The notes beneath the pieces are model-generated. The model saw nothing but the letters and a program-made list of their open reading frames with translations, was not told the origin of the DNA and made no database searches. From DATFDN01 sp963830565 (lineage in GTDB: Bacteria; Pseudomonadota; Alphaproteobacteria; Acetobacterales; Acetobacteraceae), in the NCBI GenBank assembly GCA_963830565.1, contig CAWHMO010000007.1, forward strand, positions 124,001 through 188,000: a DNA stretch of 64,000 nt, in the 5' to 3' direction. The position numbers and the translations under genes were made by a program. Below, one piece after another: positions 26,200 through 35,004 of this stretch. Positions within the stretch are counted from its first letter, which is position 1; the number at the start of each line of letters is the position of its first letter.

Positions 26200-26397
26200 T
26201 CAGTGTCCGGCGGCGTGGCCCGCGCCCTCTCGCAACAGGAACAGGCGCGAGCAATAGGGGCACATGACCGACTGATCCTCGATGCGGAGGAACACGCGCG
26301 GATGGCCCAGCGGCCCGCCGCCGCCGTCGCAGGCGATCACGCGCTCGGAGACGTGGATGATCTCGGTCGGTGTCGGGATGGCGGCGCCGTCCGGCAT
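26200..26397 (-). CDS. Small zinc-finger protein, zf-CHCC family (NDUFS6-like)
   Basis: 65 residues with a C-H-C-C zinc site: IACDGGGGPLGHPRVF followed by VMCPYC. This is the pattern of the zf-CHCC family, the bacterial relatives of mitochondrial complex I subunit NDUFS6, widespread in alphaproteobacteria. The start ATG (MPDGAAIPTPTEIIHV) fits the family length. It lies directly upstream of polA on the same strand and is divergent from the alpha/beta hydrolase gene. A role in complex I assembly is known for relatives; here it is inferred. Confidence 0.85.
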   Translation of the reverse strand: MPDGAAIPTPTEIIHVSERVIACDGGGGPLGHPRVFLRIEDQSVMCPYCSRLFLLREGAGHAAGH

Positions 26398-26487
26398 AAG
26401 CGGGCGATTCCCCTCTGGAGGCAGCAAAGGCGAGATGATAGCGATGCCGGCCGTGCTTTCAATCGTCCGCGTTCGTGCGTGCTGCCG

Positions 26488-27480
26488 GTGCGGTCTCTGA
26501 CTCGCCGCCGGCTCGCCGCAGCCCTCCTCGCCACGCCGCTCCTGCTCGGCGGCTGCGCCGTTCCGCGCATTTCCAGGACATGGGGGATTCCGGGTCCGGT
26601 CGAGGGCAGCTTCACCATGTTGGACGGCACCCGGCTTGGCTACCGGGTCTGGCGACCACCGAGGCCGCCGCGCGCTATCATCCTGGCCCTGCATGGGATG
26701 AACGACAGCCGCGATGCCTGGGAGGTGCCCGGCCCGGCCTTCGCCGCCGCCGGGATCGAGGTGATCGCCCCCGACCAACGCGGGTTCGGAGCAACCGCGA
26801 AACGCGGCCTCTGGCCCGGCACGTCCGCCCTGGTCACCGACGCGCAGACCATGGTCGCGCTGATCCGGGCCGACCACCCGCGCAGCAAGCTTTACGTGAT
26901 GGGCGAGAGCATGGGCGGCGCGGTGGCGATCTGTCTCGCCGCCTCGCTCTTGCCCGCCCCGATCGACGGCACGATCCTGGTCGCGCCCGCGGTGTGGGGT
27001 CGCGGCGAGATGAACCTGTTCGAGCGGGCGGGGCTCTGGCTGATGGTCCACGTCGCCCCGGACATGCGCGTTACCGGCTCGATCGTGCGCGTGACCGCCT
27101 CCGACAACCGCGAGGCGATCCGGCGCCTCTCGACGGACCCGCTGACCCTGCACGGCACGCGATGGGACGCGGTGAAGGGGCTGGTGGATCTGATGGACGC
27201 CGCGCAGGCCGATATCGGCCGGATGCGCGGCCCGGCTCTGTTCCTGTATGGCGGCAAGGATGACCTGATTCCCAAGCGCGCCGCGCTCGCCGCATTGCAC
27301 AAATTGCCGGCCGGCGTGCGCGCGGCGTTCTATCCTGCGGCCTATCACCTGATGCTGCGCGACCTCGGCCGCGCCGGGCCGATCGAGGACGTGATCGCTT
27401 GGGTCGATGAGCCTGCCGCCGCGCTTCCCTCGGGGGCTGCGCGTGCCGCGAGTGATTGGCTGCGGGACTCATCTCATTAG
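26488..27480 (+). CDS. Alpha/beta-hydrolase lipoprotein (monoacylglycerol-lipase-like)
   Basis: 330 residues. The N-terminus RRRLAAALLATPLLLGGC is a lipoprotein signal with a lipobox Cys. The nucleophile elbow is GESMGGA, the oxyanion segment ALHGMND, the acid is in LYGGKDDLIPK and the catalytic His in AYHLML, all in canonical order. GTG at 26488 is chosen; an in-frame GTG at 26479 is equally possible. The similarity is to serine-aminopeptidase S33/monoglyceride lipases, so a membrane-anchored esterase or lipase is likely. Confidence 0.85.
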   Translation: MRSLTRRRLAAALLATPLLLGGCAVPRISRTWGIPGPVEGSFTMLDGTRLGYRVWRPPRPPRAIILALHGMNDSRDAWEVPGPAFAAAGIEVIAPDQRGFGATAKRGLWPGTSALVTDAQTMVALIRADHPRSKLYVMGESMGGAVAICLAASLLPAPIDGTILVAPAVWGRGEMNLFERAGLWLMVHVAPDMRVTGSIVRVTASDNREAIRRLSTDPLTLHGTRWDAVKGLVDLMDAAQADIGRMRGPALFLYGGKDDLIPKRAALAALHKLPAGVRAAFYPAAYHLMLRDLGRAGPIEDVIAWVDEPAAALPSGAARAASDWLRDSSH

Positions 27481-27588
27481 GAGATTATTTCGACTCTAGC
27501 GCACTTTCCAGTTGCAAAGGCGGACCGGATACGTTACAGGGATGAATACTTACAGGAACGTAATTTGTTTCGGACGTGAGGTGCCTTC

Positions 27589-28257
27589 ATGCGCGTGTCA
27601 ACCACTGCTGCGGCAGTCCTCTCCCTCATCCTGGGCAGTGCGGCTCACGCAACTACCATTACTCAAAGCCTCGATACCGGCCTGATAGTGACTGACCTGA
27701 GCCGGGTTCCCCTCAACCTCAAGCTTTTCGACTCGACTCTCGGAACCCTCACGGGCGTGACATTCGACGTCGCCGGGCGAATGACCGCCGATGGCGACGT
27801 CACCAACACCGCGAGCCAGGCCCAGAGCTTCAACGTTACCGAGGACGTGGCATTCTCCTTCACCGATGCGGGCGGGCCGCTCGATAGTGTGTTGGGCGGA
27901 CTCGGCGTCGATCCTTCGGCGACCCAGAAATACACAAGGGTCGCGCCGCGCGTCGTGAACCCGTTCGGCGCGTATGACGTGTCCACCGCGCCCGTGGAAC
28001 TGACCGGACCCTTGGCCGCGTTCGAGCGTGCGCACGGGGGCATCGACCGGATCGAGGTGTCCACGATAACCGGGACCACCGTGCGCGGAGGCGGCGGCAA
28101 TGTGTCCAGCAAGATCAACACCGACGCGGAAGGGCTGATCAACGTTACCTATACCTATACGCCGAGCACGCCGCCGATCGGGGTTCCCGAGCCGATGTCC
28201 CTCGCGGTGCTGGGCGCGGGATTGGTCGGCCTTGGGGCCGTTCGCCGTCGTGCCTGA
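27589..28257 (+). CDS. PEP-CTERM sorting-domain protein (choice-of-anchor E type)
   Basis: 222-residue exported protein: signal peptide ending SAAHA, a beta-rich body low in cysteine, and the C-terminal signal VPEPMSLAVLGAGLVGLGA followed by RRR. That tripartite tail is the substrate signal of the exosortase/archaeosortase system, usually linked to extracellular polysaccharide. The body (TITQSLDTGLIVTDLS, FDSTLGTLTGVTFDV) resembles the choice-of-anchor E domain. No exosortase gene is in the window. Its codon and base use is milder in GC than its neighbours. A strong hairpin follows the stop. Confidence 0.85.
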   Translation: MRVSTTAAAVLSLILGSAAHATTITQSLDTGLIVTDLSRVPLNLKLFDSTLGTLTGVTFDVAGRMTADGDVTNTASQAQSFNVTEDVAFSFTDAGGPLDSVLGGLGVDPSATQKYTRVAPRVVNPFGAYDVSTAPVELTGPLAAFERAHGGIDRIEVSTITGTTVRGGGGNVSSKINTDAEGLINVTYTYTPSTPPIGVPEPMSLAVLGAGLVGLGAVRRRA

Positions 28258-28263
28258 TCGGGA

Positions 28264-28291
28264 CTGACCGGCGCCCTTGAGCGCCGGTCAG
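28264..28291. terminator. Hairpin terminator between PEP-CTERM gene and aminotransferase gene
   Basis: Perfect 11-bp inverted repeat with arms 28264-28274 (CTGACCGGCGC) and 28281-28291 around a 6-nt loop. It sits between two convergent stops and overlaps the aminotransferase stop codon, so it probably ends transcription from both sides. Confidence 0.7.
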
Positions 28292-29463
28292 GTATGACCT
28301 TCGGCGCCTGACGTGGTGGCGAGAACGTCCCTGGCCAGTTCCGCCAGGTGCTCGTAGTCCTGCATCTCGTTGTAGGCGTGCGTTGATACGCGCATCCAAG
28401 CTGCCCCGTCGATGACATGCACCGGCGCATCAGCCCGCCTGTCCAGCAGGGCTTCGCGGAGGGCATCCGCCCGTGCCGGAGTCACCGGGCCGCGCAGGGG
28501 CAGCCGCACGAGGCCCATGGCCGCGCTCATGCCGGCATCCGCGCCGTTCTCGGTGCCGAGCCGATCGGCGAGGAAGCGGGCGGCCCGCCGGGCGAGATCG
28601 GCGTTGCGCTCCATCAAAGCGGAGCCGCCCAGACTTTCGAGGAAGTCGATCGCCGCGCCCACCGCGAGAAACGCGCTCGGGTCGCGCGTGCCGGTCCAAT
28701 CGAACTCCTCGAGGAAGCCTCGCCCCAGCCCGTGCGAGATGGTGACGGGATGCAGTGACGCTTGCCGGTCGGGCGCCGCCCACAGCAGGCCACAGCCCTT
28801 GGGCGCGCATAGCCACTTGTGACAGTTGCCCGCGTACCAGTCCGCGCCGATCGCCGGCAGGTCGAGGGGAACCTGCCCCGGACCATGGGCCCCGTCGATC
28901 AGCACCGGGACGCCGGCCTGCTTGCACGCGCTCACGATCTCCAGAATCGGCAGCACGAGGGCGCTCGGCGAGGTGATGTGGTCGATCACCGCGATCCGCG
29001 TCCGCGCGGTCAAGGCGCCGGCGACGCGGGCCACCAGAGCCTGTCCGCTGGGGCGGGGGAAGGGCAGGGACAGTTCGATCAGCTTGGCGCCGGCCTGCTC
29101 GGCGACGAAGCGGGCCGCGTTGCGAACCGCCTTGTAGCCGTGCGCGAGCGTCAGAACTTCGTCGCCCGGCTCCAGTCGCATCGAGCGGAGCACGGCGTTG
29201 CAACCCGCCGTGGCATTCTCGACGAAGGCGAGGTCGCCGGCCTCGGCTCCAATGAAGGTCGCCAAACGTCCGGCCGCTTCCCGCAGCCGGGGAATCATCT
29301 CACGGCGGAAAAAGCGTCCTGGCTGCGCCTCCATGCGCCGGCGCCATTCATCCTGCGCCGCGAGTACTCGGCGTGGTGTTGCGCCGAACGAGCCGTGGTT
29401 GACCGAGAGCCATGTCGGATCGAGCGTCCATTCATGGAGCGCCGCGCGCCCGAGCCCGCTCAC
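28288..29463 (-). CDS. Class V PLP-dependent aminotransferase (isopenicillin-N epimerase-like)
   Basis: 391 residues of the fold-type I aminotransferase class V family. The Schiff-base Lys is in AGNCHKWLCAPKG, with the preceding DGAHGPGQVPLD supplying the Asp that contacts the pyridine nitrogen; the N-terminal VNHGSFGATP loop is typical of the CefD/Csd-like group. GTG start overlaps the stop of the lactonase gene (GTGA). Substrate unknown: epimerase, cysteine desulfurase and kynureninase-like activities occur in related proteins. Confidence 0.86.
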   Translation of the reverse strand: MSGLGRAALHEWTLDPTWLSVNHGSFGATPRRVLAAQDEWRRRMEAQPGRFFRREMIPRLREAAGRLATFIGAEAGDLAFVENATAGCNAVLRSMRLEPGDEVLTLAHGYKAVRNAARFVAEQAGAKLIELSLPFPRPSGQALVARVAGALTARTRIAVIDHITSPSALVLPILEIVSACKQAGVPVLIDGAHGPGQVPLDLPAIGADWYAGNCHKWLCAPKGCGLLWAAPDRQASLHPVTISHGLGRGFLEEFDWTGTRDPSAFLAVGAAIDFLESLGGSALMERNADLARRAARFLADRLGTENGADAGMSAAMGLVRLPLRGPVTPARADALREALLDRRADAPVHVIDGAAWMRVSTHAYNEMQDYEHLAELARDVLATTSGAEGHT

Positions 29464-30380
29464 GGCGTATGCGCGAGCCGCAAGCCAGGCTCGGGCCAGT
29501 CGAGCGCCACGAGCTGTCCCTTGCCCGACAGTGTGATGTAGGCGGTGCGCAGATCCCCGCCGCCGAAGCAGATATTGGTCGTCATCGGGTCGCCGGTCGG
29601 CACCTGCCGGAGCAGCCGCCCGTCCGGTGCGATCACGCTGATGCACCCGCCGAGCAGGGTGGCGACGCAGATATTGCCGGCGGCGTCCACGGCCAGGCTG
29701 TCGAACCGCGCGAACCCGCCGACCCCGATCACCAGCCGCCCGCCATGCGGCGAGGGGAAGGGCTGCTTGCGTGCGATCCCAGGCGCTTCGAGATCGAATG
29801 CCCAGAGCCGGGCGGTCTCGGTCTCGGCGACATACACGACCCGCCCGTCCGGCGACAGGCCAACGCCGTTCGGGGTCAGGATCGGGTAGGCGACCTCGAC
29901 AATTCGCGAGCCGTCCGCCATGGCGTAGTAAAGCCCGCCCTGGTCCCGATCGCGCGGGCGGGTCTTGCCGAGATCGGTGAAATAGAATCCGCCCTGCCCG
30001 TCGAAGACGATGTCATTCGGACCGCGCAGCCTGTGCCCGCCGCAGCGCTCATACACAACCCGGACCTCGCCCGTGGCCTGGTCCACGCGTTCGATGCGTC
30101 CGCCCGAGTAGTCGGCGCCCTGCAGCCCCGGACGCAGCATCCCGGCCTCGTTGCGCCACGCGAAGCCGCCATTGTTGCAGACATACAGCGCGCCATCCGG
30201 CCCGATCGCCAGGCCGTTCGGTCCGCCGCCGGTGCGCGCCATCACCCGAATCGTACCGTCCGGCTGCACCCGGCTGACGGTCTGGCGCTCGATCTCGACG
30301 AGCACGACGGAGCCGTCGCGCAGCGCCACCGGACCTTCTGGGAAACACAATCCGGTGGCGATCACCCGCGCCGCATCCAT
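29460..30380 (-). CDS. SMP-30/gluconolactonase-family beta-propeller hydrolase
   Basis: 306 residues forming a six-bladed propeller that binds divalent metal and hydrolyses lactones. Typical elements are ATGLCFPEGPV near the N-terminus (metal-binding Glu), RGPNDIVFDGQGGFYFTD and LTPNGVGLSPDGRVVYVAET. The ATG at 30380 (MDAARVIATG) starts right at the first strand; the longer open frame upstream is antisense to the next gene. Overlaps the aminotransferase start. Substrate cannot be named. Confidence 0.88.
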   Translation of the reverse strand: MDAARVIATGLCFPEGPVALRDGSVVLVEIERQTVSRVQPDGTIRVMARTGGGPNGLAIGPDGALYVCNNGGFAWRNEAGMLRPGLQGADYSGGRIERVDQATGEVRVVYERCGGHRLRGPNDIVFDGQGGFYFTDLGKTRPRDRDQGGLYYAMADGSRIVEVAYPILTPNGVGLSPDGRVVYVAETETARLWAFDLEAPGIARKQPFPSPHGGRLVIGVGGFARFDSLAVDAAGNICVATLLGGCISVIAPDGRLLRQVPTGDPMTTNICFGGGDLRTAYITLSGKGQLVALDWPEPGLRLAHTP

Positions 30381-30473
30381 CGCGTCATCCCTCCCCTGTC
30401 CGCACCGATACAGCGTAGCGCGGAAAGGATTTGTTAGCACGGGCGCGGCCACAGTGCGGCGAAAGGACCGTCC

Positions 30474-31821
30474 GTGCCCGTTCTCGCGACCCTGCGCCTG
30501 CCCGGACCAGCCGGCCTCGTTCTGCTCGGCTTCCTGCTTGCCGGCGCGGCCTGTGCGGCCCTGGCTCCCTCGCTCTACTGGGACCTGCTGGAGGCGGTCG
30601 CCGCGCTCGGCTTGGCTGTCCTGGTGTGGCGGCACACCGAGGCGGCGAGTGCCGTCTGGCTGGTGCTGACCGCCTGCACGCTGGAAATGACGCTGCTGGA
30701 CCTGGTCGGGCCGGAGGCCTACCAAGCGACGGTTGCGGTCGCGAAGTCAGCGGGGCTTGTCCTCGCCATCGTCTGCGTCCTGCGTTACGGCCCGCGCCTC
30801 GATCCACTCAATCCCGCTTGGGCCTTCGTCCTGATCTTCGTCCTTGGCTTGGGGCATGGTCTTCATCCGGGGCTCACGCCGGCCGAGAGTCTGCGCTCGC
30901 TGTTCGGGTCGGCGGCGCCCTATGCGTTCGCGTTCAGCCGGCTCTCGCGACGCTGGGCTGTGGCGATGATCCGCGCGACGCAATGCGCGCCGCTGGTGTC
31001 CGTCGCCGGCGGAATCTGTCTCGCCCTGGCCGGCCTGCGCCCGCTCTTTGTCGAGTTCGGGCGGCCTGCGGCTGGAAGCGCTCGGCCATCCCGCATTCCT
31101 GGCCGGTGCCGCGCTCGCCGCGGTGTATGCGAGCCTGATCGAGGCATATCGGAACGGAGGCCGGCGCGATCTGGCGCTTCTGCTGCTGAACGGGGTCATC
31201 CTGCTGCTGACCGGCGCGCGCGCGCCGCTGCTCTATGGCATGGCGGTGGTCGTGCTGACCCTGGCCTTCGTGCCCGCGCCGATGATGCCGCCAAGGCGGC
31301 GGGCGCTGCTGTTGCTCTCTGGCGCAGTTGCCGCGCCGCTGCTGCTGAGCGCTGCCGGCGCGCTTTCGGATCTGCGCGTGTTCAACCTGCTGCTCAGCGA
31401 TGCCGGCGACCTCAGCGGCCGCGAGGAGCTCTGGCCGTATTTCGAGCAGGCGGCTTCGCGCTCGCCCTGGTTCGGCTGGGGCATTGGCGCGGGCAATTTC
31501 GTGGTGCCGCAGGACAGCGAGGTGGTCCTGCTGATGCACACCTGGGCGGCCCATAACGAGTGGCTGCGCATCCTGGTGGAAGGCGGGCAGCTCGGCCGCG
31601 CCGTCCTGGTCGCGCTGTTCGCGCTGTGGGCATGGCGGCACACACGACCGCTTTCATCCGCCGAGCGGGTCATCATGCGGCTGGTATTCGTCGCGCTTGC
31701 GTGTCATGCCTGTACCGACAACGTGCTGATCTCGACCTCGGCTTGCGTGCTCTTCGCCTTCTGCGCCGCCGTTTTCGCGCGCGGCGCGCTGGAGTCGGAC
31801 GCGGCGCACTGGGCGGGATAG
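30474..31821 (+). CDS. O-antigen-ligase-like polytopic membrane protein (frameshifted)
   Basis: About 448 residues with ten or more membrane segments, ending in the Wzy_C/O-antigen ligase signature: GWGIGAGNFVV and WAAHNEWLRILVEGG. Such proteins join or polymerise lipid-linked polysaccharide at the periplasmic face. The frame breaks at GAGTTCG (31053-31059); dropping one T gives FVESGGLRLEALGHPAFLAG and joins both halves. The GTG start has no close competitor. It may belong with the PEP-CTERM protein functionally, since both suggest exopolysaccharide work, but no glycosyltransferases flank it. Confidence 0.8.
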
Positions 31822-31846
31822 CCACACGTGGAGCCCGGAGCCGTTC

Positions 31847-32815
31847 GTGGCCATGCGCCTGCTGTCTCTCATCTCTCTCGCGATCGCTGCCCTCGCGCCG
31901 GTGCCCGGCGTCGCTGCGGGGCTGGCCTTCGTCATCAACTCCGGCGCCGCCTCGATCAGCTTGGTGGACATGGGCTCGGGCAAGGAACTGTCCCGCATCC
32001 CGGCGCTGCGCGAGCCGCACCACTGGGCGCTGTCGCCCGACGGGAAGTCGTTGGTGGTGGGCGACTCGGCGGGCAACGCCCTGCTGCTGCTGGACCCGGT
32101 GACGGGCGCGCCGCAGCGTCGCGTGACCATTCCCGATCCCTACCAGCTCGGCTACAGCCCGGACGGCAAATTCCTGGTGGTCAACGGGCTGGCCCGCAAC
32201 CAAGTGGACATCTACGACGCGCGCAGCTTCGCTCTGGTGAAGCGCTTCCCGATCCGCTCCATGCCGAGCCACTTGGCCTTCGCGCCGGATTCCTCGCGGG
32301 TGTTCGTGACCTTGCAGGGGACCGACCGGCTGGTCGCGTTCGATCTGACGGCGATGCGCATGCTGTGGGACGTGCCTGTCGGGAGCACGCCGGCCGGCGT
32401 GCTGTGGCATGACGGCCTCCTGCTGGTCGCCGACATGGGAACCGATCACCTGGTCGAACTCGACCCCGCGGATGGGCGCGTGCTGCGCCGGATCGTGACT
32501 GGCAAGGGCGCGCACAACCTGTTCCTCTCGCCGGATGGGCGCGTGATCTGGGTGAACAATCGCGTCGCCGGCACGACAGAGGAGCTGGACGCCAAGACGC
32601 TTGCTCCGATCCGCACCTTCCACATCTCCGGCGGGCCGGACGACTTGGCGTTCGCCCCCGATGGCAAGGTCTGGATCACACGGCGCTTCGCCGAATCCGT
32701 CGCGATACTCGATCCGGCCAGCGGCGAGGTCGCGATGATCCCGGCCGGGCGCTCGCCGCATGGGATCTTCCTCAACCCGAGTGCGCCGGCTGCGGCGAAG
32801 CTCGCGAGGAACTGA
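31847..32815 (+). CDS. Exported YncE-like beta-propeller protein
   Basis: 322 residues with a signal peptide (LLSLISLAIAALAPVPGVAAG) and seven repeating blades of the LSPDGKSLVVG / YSPDGKFLVVN / LSPDGRVIWVNN type. This is the 40-residue YVTN/YncE repeat pattern. Start GTG at 31847 or ATG two codons later at 31853. Starts 26 bp after the preceding gene and ends 6 bp before the next, so it is in a run with both. Propellers like this often act as binding modules; no catalytic residues are evident. Confidence 0.85.
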   Translation: MAMRLLSLISLAIAALAPVPGVAAGLAFVINSGAASISLVDMGSGKELSRIPALREPHHWALSPDGKSLVVGDSAGNALLLLDPVTGAPQRRVTIPDPYQLGYSPDGKFLVVNGLARNQVDIYDARSFALVKRFPIRSMPSHLAFAPDSSRVFVTLQGTDRLVAFDLTAMRMLWDVPVGSTPAGVLWHDGLLLVADMGTDHLVELDPADGRVLRRIVTGKGAHNLFLSPDGRVIWVNNRVAGTTEELDAKTLAPIRTFHISGGPDDLAFAPDGKVWITRRFAESVAILDPASGEVAMIPAGRSPHGIFLNPSAPAAAKLARN

Positions 32816-32821
32816 CGCAGC

Positions 32822-33766
32822 GTGGGGGACCCGTTCGACCTCGCGGCCGGGTGGCTGCAGGAGCACGCGCTGCTCCCGCTCCTCTACAATCTGGGCTTGA
32901 TGCGGTGGGAGGAGGTCTCGTTCGGCTGGTCGTTGTTCGCGGTGTACGGCGTGGCCCAGGTCGCCGTGACCTACGCGGTCTGCGTGCCGCTCGAACGCTG
33001 GCGGCCCGTCGAGCGCTGGCCCAACCAGCGAGCGGTGAGCGTCGATGTGCTCTACACCCTGATTTCGCGGGTCGGCGTGCTGCCGCTGGTCACGTTCGTG
33101 CTCTTCTATCAGGCACAGGTGACGCTGAATGGCTGGATGGCGGACCATGGCTGGGTGCCGCCGATGCTGGAGACCCTGTTCCCCGACCTGATCGGGCGTC
33201 CGGTTCTGACCTTCCTCTGCTATGCCGCGATCCTCGACTGCGCCGACTACTGGCGGCACCGCCTGTCGCACCGGTTCCGCTGGTGGTGGGCGCTGCACGC
33301 CCTGCATCATGCTCAGCGGCAGATGACGTTCTGGTCGGATGACCGGAACCACCTGCTGGACGACCTGATCGCCTTTCTCTGGTTCGGCGTGGTGGCCTTG
33401 GCGGTCGGGGTCCCGCCCTTGCAGTTCCCGGTCCTGGTTCTCGTGCTCCGGTTTGTCGAGAGCTTGTCCCATGCCAATGCGCGCCTCTCCTTCGGCTGGC
33501 TCGGGGATCGGCTTCTGGTCTCGCCGCGCTTCCACCGTGCGCATCACGGCGTGCTCGCGGCAGGGCAGCGGAGCTGCAACTACGGCGCGGTGCTGCCTTG
33601 GTGGGACATGCTGTTCGGCACGGCCGATTTCGCGCGCGAGTACGCGCCGACAGGCGTGCCGGGCGCCGAGGCGGCGCTGGAAGGCGGCAACTATCTGGGC
33701 CAGCAATGGGCGGGGCTCCGCCGGCTGGCGAGGGCCGTCGGTCCCCGCAGGCCCCGCGCCGGGTAG
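32822..33766 (+). CDS. Sterol desaturase / fatty-acid hydroxylase family membrane protein
   Basis: 314 residues with about five membrane segments and the eight-histidine di-iron pattern: DYWRHRLSHRF, then WALHALHHAQ, and RFHRAHHGV near the end. These bind a non-haem di-iron centre that hydroxylates or desaturates lipids. GTG start 6 bp after the previous stop. The substrate is unknown. Confidence 0.88.
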   Translation: MGDPFDLAAGWLQEHALLPLLYNLGLMRWEEVSFGWSLFAVYGVAQVAVTYAVCVPLERWRPVERWPNQRAVSVDVLYTLISRVGVLPLVTFVLFYQAQVTLNGWMADHGWVPPMLETLFPDLIGRPVLTFLCYAAILDCADYWRHRLSHRFRWWWALHALHHAQRQMTFWSDDRNHLLDDLIAFLWFGVVALAVGVPPLQFPVLVLVLRFVESLSHANARLSFGWLGDRLLVSPRFHRAHHGVLAAGQRSCNYGAVLPWWDMLFGTADFAREYAPTGVPGAEAALEGGNYLGQQWAGLRRLARAVGPRRPRAG

Positions 33767-33883
33767 GGGCCGGGCAATCGACATCGACGGGATTTCGTTG
33801 CGAAGTCCTGGTAACCGCTCTTTCGAAGCTGCGTTAGGGACGAGATCGGGCGGGATATTCTCTCCCGGCATGGGGGATTTGGC

Positions 33884-34453
33884 ATGGAACAGCTCAAGGA
33901 GATGTTGGTCGAGCAGTTGAGGGATGCCCACAGCGCCGAGCGGCAAGCCATCCAGGGAATGAAGAGGAATGTGCGGAAGGTGACCGATCCCAAGCTTCGG
34001 GAAGGCATCGAAGCCCACATCGAACAAAGTGAAACCCAGAGGGAGCGTGTGGAGCAGGCGCTTTCCAGTCTTGGCTCCAAGCCAGGCCGAAAACTGTGCG
34101 AGGCGATGCGCGGGCTGGTCGAGGAAGCGCAACACGAGCAAAGCGAGCAGGAGAAAGGTCCGCTCCTCGATCTTGTTACGATCGCGGCTCTCCAACGCAT
34201 CGAGCACTACGAGATCGCCGCTTACGGCACCATGACGGAGCTTGCGCGTGCGCTCGAGCAGACCGAGGTCGCCGATCTGCTGGCGCAGACGCTCGGAGAG
34301 GAAAAGGCGCAGGACGAGCAACTGACCGAGGTGACGCGAAGCAGCGTCCTGCCGGCTGCCCTGCAAGCCGGTGAAGGGGAGGAAGAGGAGGATGAGGAGG
34401 GGTCGGCGCGCAAGCGACCGACGCGGAAAACCTCGTCCAGGCGCTCCGGGTAG
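33884..34453 (+). CDS. DUF892 (YciE/YciF-like) ferritin-like protein
   Basis: 189 residues, helical, with the family hallmarks MEQLKEMLVEQLRDAHSAE, HIEQSETQRERVEQAL and LQRIEHYEIAAYGTM, which provide the Glu/His ligands of a ferritin-like di-iron bundle. The C-terminus adds a run of acidic residues then a basic tail (KRPTRKTSSRRSG), which may bind nucleic acid. Members are stress-associated. A separate gene with 118 bp upstream and no close partner. Confidence 0.88.
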   Translation: MEQLKEMLVEQLRDAHSAERQAIQGMKRNVRKVTDPKLREGIEAHIEQSETQRERVEQALSSLGSKPGRKLCEAMRGLVEEAQHEQSEQEKGPLLDLVTIAALQRIEHYEIAAYGTMTELARALEQTEVADLLAQTLGEEKAQDEQLTEVTRSSVLPAALQAGEGEEEEDEEGSARKRPTRKTSSRRSG

Positions 34454-34549
34454 AAGGCGGCGGCCCTCGTGCGCCGAGAGCGTTGGGGGCCGCCGGCTTC
34501 TGCGGCTTCCGGTGGACGCCGGCCGTCAAACCGGCTCTAGTCTAGCCTC

Positions 34550-34990
34550 ATGAGCCGCCAACCGCCCGGTCGCCGTGCCGATTACCGCTGGTTCCACGAC
34601 ATCACGACGCGGTGGATGGACAATGACGTGTTCCGGCACGTCAACAACGTGAACTACTTCTCCTTCTTCGACACCGCGGTCACGTATTTCGAGATGTCTA
34701 CCGGCGCGGTCGACCTGCTCGATGGGCCTGTGCATTGCGTCGTGGCCGAGGTCATGTGCCGCTACCATGACTCGGTGGCCTGGCCGGATCGGATCGTCGT
34801 GGGCCTGCGCGTGGCGCGGCTCGGCGGGAGTTCCGTGCGCTACGAGATCGGCGTGTTCCGCAACCGTGAGGATGTGGCCTCCGCCGAAGGCTATTTCGTC
34901 CACGTATTCGTGGAACGCGGGTCGCAGAAGCCGGCGCCGATTCCGGAAGCGTCGCGCGCGATCCTGAAGACCATCGCCGTCCAAGGCTGA
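34550..34990 (+). CDS. Acyl-CoA thioesterase (4HBT/YbgC type)
   Basis: 146 residues of the hot-dog fold. The active-site block TTRWMDNDVFRHVNNVNYFSF has the Asp and the typical HVNN motif. Likely hydrolyses acyl-CoA thioesters. It opens a plus-strand run (thioesterase, SDR, amidase, reductase, binding protein) with gaps of 14 bp or less or overlaps, probably one operon for uptake and breakdown of an amide or peptide-like compound. Confidence 0.88.
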   Translation: MSRQPPGRRADYRWFHDITTRWMDNDVFRHVNNVNYFSFFDTAVTYFEMSTGAVDLLDGPVHCVVAEVMCRYHDSVAWPDRIVVGLRVARLGGSSVRYEIGVFRNREDVASAEGYFVHVFVERGSQKPAPIPEASRAILKTIAVQG

Positions 34991-35004
34991 ACAGGGGGAA
35001 CGTC

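Noticed and set aside
28138..28200. Frameshift in the PEP-CTERM gene
   Set aside because: Signal peptide, body and sorting tail are in one frame; nothing is broken.
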